A DNA stretch of 64,000 nt from Bacillus sp. FJAT-27264 (GCF_001682855.1 NZ_MAQW01000012.1:1181135-1245134); one strand, 5' to 3'; counted from the stretch's first letter, positions 1 through 8,534 are shown. A program made the numbers and translations. Notes: generated by a model not told the origin, from the sequence alone.

Positions 1-1
1 C

Positions 2-163
2 AATAAAGAGACCGATCTGGTAGGCGCCATGGAAGCACAAGGTACGACACCTAGACGATTGACCGATCTGATCGGCTCTTTATCAGACCTGACTTCCGGC
101 AGTGGAGATAAGGGTACGCCCATTATCTTTATTCAAGGATATTTTGATAACTATACGAATTAA
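2..163 (+). CDS. C-terminal end of an unidentified protein (left-edge partial)
   Basis: An open frame enters from the left edge and runs for 53 codons to a TAA at 161-163. The tail has the pieces TDLVGAMEAQ, RRLTDLIGSL and PIIFIQGYFDNYTN. It is amphipathic and then hydrophobic, with no motif I recognise. The hairpin at 207-240 lies 44 bases downstream. Function unknown; only the 3' end is in the window, so the reading frame is the sole evidence. Confidence 0.45.
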   Translation, partial: NKETDLVGAMEAQGTTPRRLTDLIGSLSDLTSGSGDKGTPIIFIQGYFDNYTN

Positions 164-196
164 CGTTTTTTGGGGACCTGCTCCCATCCTATAAAA

Positions 197-259
197 CTAT
201 TCGCCAAAAAAGCTGGGAACCTCTACAGGTGCCCAGCTTTACTTTATTTATGGGATAAA
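197..259. repeat. Copy A of a 63-bp terminator-bearing repeat (copy B at 6355-6417)
   Basis: This stretch and 6355-6417 differ at only about eight positions, including the loop of the hairpin and the sequence beyond it (ending TATGGGAT). Near-identity over loop and flank is more than two independent terminators would show, so they probably share a recent origin or belong to a dispersed family. Confidence 0.6.
207..240 (-). terminator. Hairpin terminator, probably bidirectional
   Basis: AAAGCTGGG pairs with CCCAGCTTT around a 15-base loop. Read on the minus strand the stem is followed by a run of T, so it can end transcription of the YdeI-like gene 160 bases upstream; in the plus direction it follows the left-edge partial gene with a weaker T-rich tail. 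Confidence 0.6.
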
Positions 260-400
260 CCACGGGCAAATGCTGTTAACGTAACGTCAGCTTCTCGATA
301 TTTGCTTGTACAAGCGCTACTAGCTAAGTACCATGTAGCCATTATTTTTCTTGAAGTCACTTGGCAAGTATTTAACATCATAAATTTGCCCAAGATCATC

Positions 401-970
401 TTAATAATCTAGCAGACGTCCATTATCATTCCATTGGCCGTACATTTTGTTTGCTCTAGTATTTGTTATGAATTTGTCTAATCTGCTCTTAAACAATTCT
501 GGCTGTTTCTTATTGCTTTGTATCGTATCGATCCGAACTCTTTTATAAAGCTCTGGAAATGCCATGAAATGATCGTATACTTGCCTTTCTTCTTTGAGCC
601 TTTCCTCTATAACTCCATCTATTCCGAAAGAATCGTAATCCATATCAGGAAGAACCTTTCTTCCTTCATCTGTCAGGAGTCCCAACTTTTCAAGGCGGCG
701 AACACGTTCTTTATTCAATTCAGTCCATGAGCTTTTTTTGCTTCGGGGAGACAGTCTCTGAGCCAGCTCCGTTTCAGATATTTTCTTCTTGACTCCATCA
801 ATCCATCCAAAGCACAAAGCTTCCTCGACTGCATCCAAATATAAGAGCGTATCCACTTTGGGCGTCATATTGACCAAGACCCAACAACATTTTTCAATCC
901 TACTATTCTCCTGTAGCCAGAACCTCAGCTCTTCTCTCGATTTTACGGGAGTCAAATGATCCATTTCCAT
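401..970 (-). CDS. YdeI/OmpD-associated family protein
   Basis: The 189-residue product carries the pattern of the YdeI (OmdA-like) family: an N-terminal block with LYLDAVEEALCFGWIDG, then RLSPRSKKSSWTELNKERV, then a helical C-terminal part. Members are small cytosolic proteins linked to bacteriocin or envelope stress phenotypes in a few species; the biochemical activity is not established. A longer frame begins at 1003, but a GGAGGTG sequence sits between that ATG and the one at 970, which is therefore preferred (spacing is a little long). It stands alone, with the repeat-borne hairpin downstream as its likely terminator. Family assignment is from remembered motif pattern. Confidence 0.8.
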   Translation of the reverse strand: MEMDHLTPVKSREELRFWLQENSRIEKCCWVLVNMTPKVDTLLYLDAVEEALCFGWIDGVKKKISETELAQRLSPRSKKSSWTELNKERVRRLEKLGLLTDEGRKVLPDMDYDSFGIDGVIEERLKEERQVYDHFMAFPELYKRVRIDTIQSNKKQPELFKSRLDKFITNTRANKMYGQWNDNGRLLDY

Positions 971-1070
971 GTATAAAAAGAAACTCACCTCCACATTTGT
1001 CATATCTTAAAGCCATAAAAAAGATAAGCGAAGAACAGCTATTTTTCATAAATCGTGCCTCCATCGGTAT

Positions 1071-1104
1071 AAAAAAAATGGCCTTCAGCTGGAAGACCAT
1101 TTTT
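1071..1104 (-). terminator. Rho-independent terminator of the VOC gene
   Basis: On the minus strand AAAATGGTCTTC pairs with GAAGGCCATTTT and runs into eight T residues, starting just past the stop of the VOC gene at 1115. Confidence 0.8.
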
Positions 1105-1114
1105 CAGAAGTGAG

Positions 1115-1579
1115 TTACTGTTTGTTGGCTATTACTTGATCTAGGAATTTATCCGCGTCACTATTAAATTTCCAGTTGACCCCGAACTGATCAACCAGCG
1201 TTCCAAAGCACGAAGACCAAGGATAATTGGATAACGGCATGGTGACATGGCCGCCAAGGGACAAAGCATTAAAGTATTGCTCCAGTTTTTGCTTATCGTC
1301 GATGACCAGACTAATCAGAATATTATTCCCTTGCACCAGCTCACCTGTTACCGCCTTCATGGAAGGCAGAATGTCCGACATCATAAGCTTCCCGCCTGCG
1401 AATTCGATGGAAGACTCCATGATCATATTTAACTCATTTTCCGGCATTGGGTAGTTAGGATCTTGCGGGATATCCCCGAATTTCACTTTCTTTACTTCAA
1501 TTGCACTCAAAGCCTCCGAATAAAATTCAATCACTTGTTCTGAGATTCCATCAAAATTCAAATATGCGATAGCTGACAT
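1115..1579 (-). CDS. VOC superfamily protein (PhnB-like glyoxalase fold)
   Basis: The 154-residue product has the PhnB/3-demethylubiquinone-methyltransferase-like arrangement of the VOC fold: YLNFDG near the start, a bulge with EFYSEAL, the core FAGGKLMMSD, and the closing WSSCFGTLVDQFGVNWKFN. Such proteins are cytosolic and bind metals or small ligands; the substrate cannot be told from sequence. The start at 1579 is chosen over an in-frame ATG at 1633 because AAGGAGGG precedes it by nine bases. It is divergent from the WYL regulator at 1682, and a palindrome lies between them, so that regulator probably controls it. Confidence 0.85.
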   Translation of the reverse strand: MSAIAYLNFDGISEQVIEFYSEALSAIEVKKVKFGDIPQDPNYPMPENELNMIMESSIEFAGGKLMMSDILPSMKAVTGELVQGNNILISLVIDDKQKLEQYFNALSLGGHVTMPLSNYPWSSCFGTLVDQFGVNWKFNSDADKFLDQVIANKQ

Positions 1580-1625
1580 AAAGTAATCCCTCCTTCTTGT
1601 GATAAATGTAGTATAATGTACAAAA

Positions 1626-1645
1626 GGTGACAACTATATGTCACC
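1626..1645. promoter_or_regulatory. Inverted repeat in the VOC / WYL-regulator divergent spacer
   Basis: GGTGACA and TGTCACC form perfect 7-base arms separated by six bases. The arm also supplies a TTGTCA that could be the -35 of the leftward VOC promoter, so a bound regulator would block it. The assignment to the neighbouring WYL protein is inference from position. Confidence 0.5.
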
Positions 1646-1681
1646 GTTCTCAGATGATGTAGAGAAATAAGAGGAGGATAT

Positions 1682-2593
1682 ATGGACAAGGTTGAGCGAC
1701 TTATTTCTATAATAATGATTTTGCTGAAAAAAAATATCGTTTCGACTAGTGAATTCGCGCAATTATTTAATGTTTCCAAAAGAACGATTCTTCGTGATAT
1801 GGAAACACTGAGTCTATCAAACATCCCGATCTATGCTACCCATGGAGTTAATGGCGGCTACGGTATTATGGATGAATACAAGGTTGATAAACGTCTTTTA
1901 AGCAGCAACGACTTAGAGAATATATTAACTGCGCTCGGTGGATTGGAACAAATTCTAATTAGCGAAGAAGTTGAACTTACTATAAAAAAAATAGAAGCGA
2001 TGGTTAGCCCCTTGTCTCTGAAAAGTTCAATTCAACTGTCATTTTATGATTGGGAGGGCCGGTCTGAGATTCTTCAAACCTTGAGGATATGTCAAGAATC
2101 CATATTGAAGCGAAGGTTAGTTTCATTTGATTATGTAGATAAGGATGGCGCTACGTCGAATAGAATTGTCGAGCCCTATCAGCTTCATTTTAGCGAAAGA
2201 AGTTGGTATCTGAAAGGATTCTGTTTAGATCGTATGGGATATAGAACGTTTAAATTATCCCGGATCGATAAGCTTAATATGGATGAAAAAACATTCAGCC
2301 CTAGAGAATATTTATTAGAACAAGAACGTGAAGCAAGTTATCAACCGCAGCTAGTCGCCATTAAGGCATTGATTTCGCCTAGCATAAAAGATCAATACAT
2401 TGAGAGGTACGGTCGAAAAAGTATTGAAAACTATAGTTCCGAATTTTTATTAGCAACCATTTCTGTTCCTCAAAACAATACGGGATTTCAATTTTTAGCA
2501 AGTTTCGGCACCAATCTAACCATCCTAGAGCCCAAAACATATGTTGAAGACTTTCGAAATTATTTAAATAAAATGATAGATAATTATTCCTAA
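1682..2593 (+). CDS. YafY-type transcriptional regulator, HTH plus WYL domain
   Basis: The 303-residue product starts with a winged HTH of the DeoR/HTH_11 kind (KVERLISIIMILLKK, then VSKRTILRDMETL as recognition helix, residues about 1-60). It has the GVNGGYGI turn of this family and a WYL domain around residues 135-210 (VEPYQLHFSERSWYLKGFC). WYL domains sense ligands or nucleic acid; most such regulators are local repressors or activators. GAGGAGG lies seven bases before the ATG. Head-to-head with the VOC gene, with a 20-bp palindrome between them, it most likely controls that gene and itself. Confidence 0.88.
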   Translation: MDKVERLISIIMILLKKNIVSTSEFAQLFNVSKRTILRDMETLSLSNIPIYATHGVNGGYGIMDEYKVDKRLLSSNDLENILTALGGLEQILISEEVELTIKKIEAMVSPLSLKSSIQLSFYDWEGRSEILQTLRICQESILKRRLVSFDYVDKDGATSNRIVEPYQLHFSERSWYLKGFCLDRMGYRTFKLSRIDKLNMDEKTFSPREYLLEQEREASYQPQLVAIKALISPSIKDQYIERYGRKSIENYSSEFLLATISVPQNNTGFQFLASFGTNLTILEPKTYVEDFRNYLNKMIDNYS

Positions 2594-2596
2594 AAA

Positions 2597-2612
2597 AGCC
2601 CCGTTTGGGGCT
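2597..2612. terminator. Shared hairpin terminator between convergent genes
   Basis: AGCCCC and GGGGCT pair around a four-base loop just past the WYL gene. The six A residues before the stem become a T run on the minus strand, so it is best suited to ending the leftward operon 2631-5989. Confidence 0.8.
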
Positions 2613-2630
2613 AATGAATGGGCAAGCCTC

Positions 2631-3530
2631 TTATTCCGATTTATTCCACTCCAAACAAAGCGTAAACAGTGGGGCATGATATTCTGCTTGAACACGATAG
2701 CCCATTTGCTGCATCAATCCCTTTACGACCGCTAGTCCCAATCCGCTGTTGCGCTCCGTCCGCGCCCGATTTGCGGTGAAGCTTCGTTGAAACAAATTCG
2801 GGAGATCTTCTTCCCGCAAGGAAGATGTTTCATTGGAAATCATCGTCACAAGCTTTCCATCCTTTACTCCCTGAAACAAGTGTAGGGAACGTTGTCCGTG
2901 ATTCAGAACATTTTGCAGTACATTCAAATAAATGCGCATCACACTTTCCTCGTCCGCTATCACAAAGCAATTCTCATCCGAAAGCTCAAGAACGACCTCG
3001 AAGCCTGCTGCAGAAAGTTCAGGATAAAGATCAGCCAATGCCCGTTTCAACAGAACCTGCAGATCAATTTTTTGTAGCTCTATGTGATAATCGCCAGCTT
3101 CGATCAGGGATAAATCATAAAAACTGCTGATTAGTGAACGCAAGGCCTTCGTACGCTTCTCGACAACAAGCAAATATTCCGCAGCTTCTTCAGCAGAGAT
3201 AGGTTTCTCTTGCAATAGTTCGATATAGCCCAGCATCGAAGTGAGCGGGGTGCGCAAATCATGTGAAATGTTGGCAATCTGCTTGCGAATTTGCCCTTCC
3301 TTCTTCTCATGAAGGATTCGTTCAGCTTGTTGAGCGGATAACAGATGATTCACTTCGACCAATAGCGCTTCTAATTGCTTGTCCGGCGAACGAAAGTGAA
3401 TGTGTCGGTTGGTACGCCGTTCCTTTAGGACTTGTTTGATTTGATCAGTCGCCAATCTTACGGATCTGCGGAGCATCCAATAGAGCGCAGCAAAAAGGAT
3501 CGTTGTACTTGCAAGCACAAACGTCAACAT
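2631..3530 (-). CDS. Sensor histidine kinase of an ABC-transporter-linked two-component system
   Basis: The product (299 residues from the ATG at 3530, which has GGGAG in front) has one N-terminal membrane helix (residues 2-19), a short linker, the H-box ISHDLRTPLTSMLGYIE with the phosphorylated histidine near residue 91, an N-box LQNVLNHG and a G-box NSGLGLAVV. It lacks an extracytoplasmic sensor domain, typical of intramembrane-sensing kinases linked to peptide-antibiotic resistance ABC transporters. It is last in the order regulator, ATPase, permease, kinase. The longer frame upstream overlaps the permease and has no ribosome site. Confidence 0.88.
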   Translation of the reverse strand: MLTFVLASTTILFAALYWMLRRSVRLATDQIKQVLKERRTNRHIHFRSPDKQLEALLVEVNHLLSAQQAERILHEKKEGQIRKQIANISHDLRTPLTSMLGYIELLQEKPISAEEAAEYLLVVEKRTKALRSLISSFYDLSLIEAGDYHIELQKIDLQVLLKRALADLYPELSAAGFEVVLELSDENCFVIADEESVMRIYLNVLQNVLNHGQRSLHLFQGVKDGKLVTMISNETSSLREEDLPNLFQRSFTANRARTERNSGLGLAVVKGLMQQMGYRVQAEYHAPLFTLCLEWNKSE

Positions 3531-3550
3531 TTTATCACGCTCCCTTTGTC

Positions 3551-4294
3551 TTATTTGAATTCTTTCACGTTTACCCGCCTGGTGCTGACCAGAAAAGTAA
3601 GGAGTACATAAGATGCTCCAATGATCCAACAGAGCAGCAATCCGTTCGGTTTCATCCAAAATAAATCATTTGCCGCTGCATAAGGGAACAACGGTAGTTT
3701 CTCCACAACTTCTTTTAATGCAGGTACACCATTTGTAAACCTGAAATACAGTTCAGGCAGGACAATAATAATGACAGCATAGGAAACCAGATGAGACAAC
3801 GTCTTTTCCGTCAAAAAACAAAGACAATGTGAAACAGTCAAAGCGGCGAGTGCGAGCGGCAATACACCTAAGATTGAAGAGGTAAAATCCAGGAAATAAG
3901 ATGTTCCGGTGTTGAGCAACATTAGAAATACACTAGCTGTCAGTGAAATATAAGTTAGCATCCAAGCAACAATCAAAAATAACAGCTCAATGATCCATTT
4001 TCCATAGAAAAAAGTATTGCGGGATATGCCATAGGCAACGGTATTTTTGAAGGTTCCATCTGTAAAATCATCAGACACCAGCAAGCTGACCATAATCGGA
4101 ACAATAAAAAAGAGCAAGCTCCACATGCTCAAAGCAGCCTTAAAGACAAACTCCGTATTCGCATATAACTCGCCTCCCGTAGATGCTGTCAACAATGTTA
4201 TGAAAAGCGGCCCGAGTATGCAGAGTGCCAGAAAGAAATAAAACGCCTTTTTGTGAACAAGTCGGTAGAGCTCGCTTTTCAAATAATTAGGCAT
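3551..4294 (-). CDS. ABC-2 type permease (lantibiotic-immunity / BcrB-like)
   Basis: The 247-residue product is almost wholly membrane: about six hydrophobic segments (AFYFFLALCILGPLFITLLT near the start, LLCWIIGASYVLLTFLV near the end), opening with LKSELYRLVHKK, a cytosolic N-terminus usual in MutE/EpiE/BcrB-like permeases. It overlaps the ATPase gene by eight bases, indicating translational coupling. With that ATPase it should form an exporter or a membrane detoxification pump for a peptide antibiotic; the substrate is unknown. Confidence 0.82.
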   Translation of the reverse strand: MPNYLKSELYRLVHKKAFYFFLALCILGPLFITLLTASTGGELYANTEFVFKAALSMWSLLFFIVPIMVSLLVSDDFTDGTFKNTVAYGISRNTFFYGKWIIELLFLIVAWMLTYISLTASVFLMLLNTGTSYFLDFTSSILGVLPLALAALTVSHCLCFLTEKTLSHLVSYAVIIIVLPELYFRFTNGVPALKEVVEKLPLFPYAAANDLFWMKPNGLLLCWIIGASYVLLTFLVSTRRVNVKEFK

Positions 4295-5213
4295 TTTTTG
4301 TCCCTCCCACTAAGGATATAAAATAATCCTCGAGATTCGTTCCCCGCGTTTCCATTTTAGAAAGCCGAACGTTATTCTCCACCAGTATTCGATTCACTTC
4401 ATCCGCCATTCCTATGAAATCATAAATATGTATAGACTTGTCCGGCTGGATACTGTAGCGAATGTGCGGGAAATATCTTTCCAGTAGAGCCGCTGCTGTA
4501 GCTTCACGATCTACGACTAGCCTTAGATATTGTTCGCAGCTTTCCTCAAGTTGCTGGGCTGTCATCGTTTTGATCAATTTCCCATGATCGATAAACACAA
4601 ACACAGATGCCAGACTCTGTAGTTCCGACAGCACATGACCGGAAATGAGCATTGTGATCTGTTTCTCACGGTTCAAGGTCAACAATAATTCTCGAATTTC
4701 CACAATACCCAGCGGGTCAAGACCGTTAATCGGTTCATCTAACACAAGAAAATCAGGATGACTCATTAGCGCAAGGGCAAGTCCCAGCCGCTGCTTCATC
4801 CCTAGGGAAAAGTCCTTGAACTTTTTCCTGCCTGTATCGGTCAAACCCACATCTTCCAAAGCTTCATTCACACTTTCTTTACCGGGGATTCCACGTTGAA
4901 GCCTGTAGTACTCCAAATTTTGCTTGGCCGTCATATCACGGTAAAAGCAAGGTGTCTCCACGACCGCACCCATCCGCTTTCTTCCCTGCTGCAGCCCATC
5001 CGGAGTCATCTTCGAAAACAATTGCAGTTCCCCACTCGTAGGTAGAGACTGTCCCGTTATTAGCTTCAACAGTGTTGTCTTACCGGCACCGTTCTTGCCT
5101 ACCAGTCCAAGAATCTCTCCCTTGGCTATAGACAGGGTAGTGGGATAAAGAGCAGTATAGGTTCCATACTTTTTCATCAATGATTTTGCCGCCATAATGT
5201 CGTTCTTTTGCAT
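4287..5213 (-). CDS. ABC transporter ATP-binding protein (BcrA / lantibiotic-immunity type)
   Basis: The product (308 residues) has Walker A GKNGAGKTT at residues 39-47, the signature LGMKQRLGLA near 140, Walker B LVLDEPINGLDP near 160, and the switch histidine in SGHVLSELQ. The C-terminal third matches the extension of BcrA-type drug-resistance ATPases in length. A GTG at 5225 opens the frame, but GAGGTGA sits eight bases before the ATG at 5213, so that start is chosen. It precedes and overlaps its permease. Confidence 0.9.
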   Translation of the reverse strand: MQKNDIMAAKSLMKKYGTYTALYPTTLSIAKGEILGLVGKNGAGKTTLLKLITGQSLPTSGELQLFSKMTPDGLQQGRKRMGAVVETPCFYRDMTAKQNLEYYRLQRGIPGKESVNEALEDVGLTDTGRKKFKDFSLGMKQRLGLALALMSHPDFLVLDEPINGLDPLGIVEIRELLLTLNREKQITMLISGHVLSELQSLASVFVFIDHGKLIKTMTAQQLEESCEQYLRLVVDREATAAALLERYFPHIRYSIQPDKSIHIYDFIGMADEVNRILVENNVRLSKMETRGTNLEDYFISLVGGTKNA

Positions 5214-5302
5214 GATTATGTTCACCTCGTACCTTCACTCTACCTAATCAGCCAGCCAAAAGTCCTTAACAAAGCATAAATAAACATAAAGAATTCATAA
5301 AG

Positions 5303-5989
5303 TCAGATCAATTTAAAACCGATACCCCACACCGTTTCGATATAGGTCTGATCCGGATTATTTTTAGAGAGCTTACTTCGCAGGTTACTCATATGAACGT
5401 TAATTGTGTTATCTTCAATCGCGTACTTTTCATGCCACACAGCTTGATACAGATCCTCCCTGGTAAATACTTTGCCGGGGGATCGTACCAAAATAGCCAG
5501 CAGTTCAAATTCTTTGGTTGTAAGCGATAGGGGCATACCCGCTACTTGTGCTGTTCTTGAATAGATGTCCAGAATAAGGTGCTGATACACCAGTCGTTCA
5601 GACGTTTGCTCAGGAGTACTGAAATCTTTATAGCGCCGTAGCTGCGCCTCAACCCGTGCCAGGACCTCTTCTTTATCAAAAGGTTTCGTTATATAATCAT
5701 CCGCACCACATTTAAGCATGTCGATTTTGTCCTTCATCCGCCCCTTGGCTGAGATGACGATGATCGGCACATAAGAGTAGCCGCGGAGTTCCTTGATTAA
5801 TTCTTCTCCGGACATACCTGGCAGCATCAGATCCAACAGTATCAAATCATAACTTCGCATGGATAAGAGGAGCTTTGCTTCACTTCCGGAAAACGCCGCT
5901 TCTGTCAGATACCCCTTTTTGCCAAGGAAAGTGCATAGCAATCGATTAATATCTGCATCATCCTCAACTACCAATATGCTGAATGACAT
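5303..5989 (-). CDS. OmpR-family response regulator
   Basis: The 228-residue protein has a receiver domain (VVEDDADI acid pocket at residues 8-11, phospho-acceptor aspartate at 53 in LILLDLMLPG, conserved lysine in ITKPFDKEE) and a C-terminal winged helix (LTTKEFELLAILVRSPGKVF, then NTINVHMSNLRSKL). GAGGGGA precedes the ATG at 5989; the longer frame has no such site. First gene of the regulator-ATPase-permease-kinase set, so it presumably activates the transporter operon when its kinase detects the drug. Confidence 0.9.
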   Translation of the reverse strand: MSFSILVVEDDADINRLLCTFLGKKGYLTEAAFSGSEAKLLLSMRSYDLILLDLMLPGMSGEELIKELRGYSYVPIIVISAKGRMKDKIDMLKCGADDYITKPFDKEEVLARVEAQLRRYKDFSTPEQTSERLVYQHLILDIYSRTAQVAGMPLSLTTKEFELLAILVRSPGKVFTREDLYQAVWHEKYAIEDNTINVHMSNLRSKLSKNNPDQTYIETVWGIGFKLI

Positions 5990-6124
5990 TGTTTCCCCTC
6001 TTTCATCTTTAAAAAGTACTAAAATAAAAATAACAAAAAAATGCACAATTTCATAGATTTACAACTAGAGTTGCTTCCTACCGCTACTATAGCACACTTG
6101 GATTTGACACGGTTTATTACATTA

Positions 6125-6215
6125 AACTGAACATTACTGTGCTGAGTGTCAGGTTAATTACGCCCTTCACCATTCGGGACTTGAACCCTAGAAAGAACGC
6201 CCATGCCGGGCGCAC
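6125..6215 (-). mobile_element. Putative 5' fragment of a group II intron
   Basis: Read on the minus strand from 6215 the sequence opens GTGCGCCCGGCATGGGCG and continues TTTCTAGGGTTCAAGTCCCG. That is the layout I associate with the 5' end of bacterial group II introns: the GTGCG start, a first short helix, then a GGG...AAGTCCC helix. No reverse transcriptase gene, domain V or 3' end follows, so it can only be a remnant. The left boundary is a guess. The call rests on remembered family pattern. Confidence 0.4.
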
Positions 6216-6354
6216 TAAAAAAAGCCCAAGCGTTGAACGTGCCTGAGCTTCTATAGACAGGTAAATGCAGCTTTCTAACTCTACTCCTTAACTAACAACA
6301 CAGCACGGATGTTACGAAAGCTATGGTCTGCTTGGTTCTAATAAATCAACAAGT

Positions 6355-6417
6355 CTATTCGTAAAAAAAGCTGGGAACCTCTACAGGCCCCCAGCTTTAC
6401 TCTATCTATGGGATGAA
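6355..6417. repeat. Copy B of the 63-bp terminator-bearing repeat
   Basis: Near-identical to 197-259 over hairpin, loop and downstream flank. It lies 40 bases past the flavoprotein stop, just as copy A lies past another leftward gene. Confidence 0.6.
6364..6398 (-). terminator. Terminator of the siderophore-binding / reductase pair
   Basis: On the minus strand AAAGCTGGG pairs with CCCAGCTTT and is followed by a run of seven T. It ends the leftward unit 6458-8488. Confidence 0.75.
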
Positions 6418-6457
6418 TTCAGGCACCTCGCCATCATCAACCGCAAAACCCTTCTCC

Positions 6458-7507
6458 TTACACGCCTTCCTCTTCCTCCACAACGCCCAGTGCGCGGTTC
6501 TTCTCTTTGAAACGGTCATTATGGGACGAGACGTAGGCCATGTAAGGGGCATTCGGCTCCATATACCGCTTTGCACTATTTAACGCTAAAACACCGCTGG
6601 TGAAGGTACCCTCAATCAGTTCCGCCTTACTCGGATAGGTAACGAAATCACCTGCCGCGTAGATACCCGGAATGTTGGTAACCATTTGGTCGTCTACCTG
6701 CATATTCCATTCATTCATACTAAGCCCCCACTCGCGGATTGAAGCGTAATCGCATCTCATCCCGTGACTGACAACCACCGCGTCAACCTCAAGCTTCTGC
6801 TGCTCGCCTGTAACGGTATGAGCTACAGTGACAGTGTCTATAGCTGTACCATCCTGGCTATGAAGTGCTTCTACCGTATAAGGAGTAAGGATTCTCACGG
6901 AAGACTGTCTCATTTGGCTTACGGTCCGTTCATGTCCTCCGAATTCATCGCGCCGGTGGACGATCGTCACACTGGCCGCAATCGGCTCAAGCTCAACGGC
7001 CCAGTCCACCGCAGCATCGCCACCGCCAGAGATCAATACCCGCTTGCCACGAAAACCGTCCAGTTGCTGCACCGTATAATGCAAGTTGGTCACTTCGAAA
7101 CGATCTGCGCCCTCGATCTCCAGCTTTGCCGGCTTGCGAGCGCCGTAACCGATGGCCAGAATAATCGTCCGGGTAAGATGCTGCTGGCCATCATCTGTCG
7201 TCAGCAGGAAATTCCCATCACCCTGCCGCTCACAATGCTGAATACGCTGGCCGAGTACAATCGTCGGCTCAAAGGTCTGTGCTTGCTGAACCAACTGGTT
7301 GATCAGCTGTTCCCCGCGGATAGGAGTGATTCCTCCAACATCCCAAATCATTTTCTCCGGATAAGTCAGTATGCGTCCGCCCAATTCGTCCTGAGCTTCT
7401 ATCAGCTTGGTTTTCAGTTCTCTCATCCCACTATAAAAGGCCGTGTACAATCCCGTAGGACCGCCGCCAATAATCGTAACATCGAATAATTCCAGAGAAT
7501 GGCTCAT
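6458..7507 (-). CDS. NAD(P)/FAD-dependent oxidoreductase, ferredoxin-NADP reductase (YumC) type
   Basis: The 349-residue flavoprotein has an FAD dinucleotide-binding motif [10 protein letters not shown] at residues 12-21, a second NADPH motif [15 protein letters not shown] near 160, and the closing [17 protein letters not shown] block. It lacks the CxxC of thioredoxin reductase, which places it with YumC-type ferredoxin/flavodoxin reductases. Its ATG overlaps the TGA of the upstream binding protein by four bases, so the two are co-translated. Behind a Fur box and beside siderophore genes, a role in supplying electrons to release iron from the ferri-siderophore is a reasonable inference. Confidence 0.87.
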   Translation of the reverse strand: MSHSLELFDVTIIGGGPTGLYTAFYSGMRELKTKLIEAQDELGGRILTYPEKMIWDVGGITPIRGEQLINQLVQQAQTFEPTIVLGQRIQHCERQGDGNFLLTTDDGQQHLTRTIILAIGYGARKPAKLEIEGADRFEVTNLHYTVQQLDGFRGKRVLISGGGDAAVDWAVELEPIAASVTIVHRRDEFGGHERTVSQMRQSSVRILTPYTVEALHSQDGTAIDTVTVAHTVTGEQQKLEVDAVVVSHGMRCDYASIREWGLSMNEWNMQVDDQMVTNIPGIYAAGDFVTYPSKAELIEGTFTSGVLALNSAKRYMEPNAPYMAYVSSHNDRFKEKNRALGVVEEEEGV

Positions 7508-8488
7508 GATTGCCCTCCTAACATAATCGGAAGCTGCTTAATTAGCTCTTCTCTTGCAAGCGGATCGGTCGTGATGCCCAGCCCCCCGTTTACAAAATAA
7601 ACTTTTCCCGCTTTCACTGCCGGCAAGTCTTTCCAGATCGGTTCTTTGATCATTTGCTTCACCGCTTCAAGCGCAGGATCGTCAAAGTAAACAATAAAGA
7701 TCCGGTCTCCTGCTATATTCGGTAACACTTCAGCGGAAATGTCCGAATATCCGTAATTCTCTGGGTCATCAATCAGCTTTTGGATACCTGCCGTCGGCTT
7801 GAATCCTTTCTCATGATAGACAAACGTTGGCAAATAGCTGGTTGTATACACGCTAAGTCTTTTTTGACCTAGCATATATTGAAAGACAGAAGCCGTCTCA
7901 CCACTCTGAATGATGCCCTTCTGCAGCAGAGAATCCCACATTTCATTAATGTCTGCTTCATGCTTCGCTAGAAATTCATCCGCTTTTTTCTCAAAACCTA
8001 GCCAATCACCAATTCTCTTCACACGTACAGGCATGGGGTCCCACTCATTCGTCTGAATAACCGGTGCAATTTTCCCCATAACATCAAGCTGTTGTGCATC
8101 CGTCATCGAAGTAATAATCAGATCAGGCTCCAGTTCAATCAGCTTCTCCGTGCTCGGCGGCCAGCCCACATCGGCAACGTTCTTCACTTCATCCCTGTAC
8201 ACGGCATATTGAAGTCCCTCCTGAATCAGTCCAACAGGTTTAACGCCATATAGCAAAATATCCCCGACCGTGTTATCTGTATACACAATCCGTTTGGGCG
8301 AAGTTGGAATCTCCACCTGTTTATCGTAAGCATCTGTCACAAACTTGGTTGCTGACACATTTTTTTGCTCGCTTCCTTGGTTTGTTACAGCCGCTGCTGT
8401 ATTTGTCGATTCTGCTTTTGGTTCACTGCCTCCGCCGTTGCTGCCACACGCACTCAATATCATTGCGATTCTTACTTTGAATGACCAT
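7504..8488 (-). CDS. Iron-siderophore ABC transporter binding lipoprotein, signal peptide disrupted
   Basis: The mature part is a class III binding protein: an acidic, Thr/Ala-rich linker after a lipobox-like LSAC, then [22 protein letters not shown], then [12 protein letters not shown], of FhuD/FeuA type. The natural start (ATG at 8488, GGCGGAG eight bases before it, just downstream of a Fur box) reads [10 protein letters not shown] and is out of frame with the lipobox. The only in-frame start below the Fur box is ATG at 8463, directly before ILSAC, which leaves no hydrophobic signal core. A short deletion with frameshift in the signal-peptide region, or a sequencing error, explains this. 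Without repair the protein would not be exported. No permease or ATPase is adjacent. Confidence 0.7.
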
Positions 8489-8517
8489 TCTTGTCTCCGC
8501 CCATCTCTCTGTATTAA

Positions 8518-8534
8518 TTGATAATCATTATCAA
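8518..8534. promoter_or_regulatory. Fur box in front of the siderophore-binding gene
   Basis: TTGATAATCATTATCAA is a perfect 17-base palindrome and matches the Fur consensus core. It lies 30 bases upstream of the natural start of the leftward binding-protein gene, where a promoter would be. Confidence 0.85.

Larger units (their letters stand above)
5990..6457. other. 468-bp gene-free spacer
   Basis: No gene is supported here. It holds the upstream region of the response regulator, the group II intron-like fragment near 6125-6215, an imperfect hairpin at about 6227-6255, and copy B of the terminator repeat at 6355-6417. Confidence 0.5.

Noticed and set aside
1004..1100. Start of the YdeI-like gene at 1003 or further upstream
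   Set aside because: The only good ribosome-site match lies downstream of that ATG, so the shorter start at 970 was kept.
6165..6190. GGGACTTGAACCC, looking like the T-arm of a minus-strand tRNA
   Set aside because: No acceptor stem, anticodon arm or D-arm can be folded around it; the context fits a group II intron 5' end better.
6764..7489. A 241-codon plus-strand frame
   Set aside because: Lies wholly antisense to the flavoprotein gene and has no ribosome site or family features.
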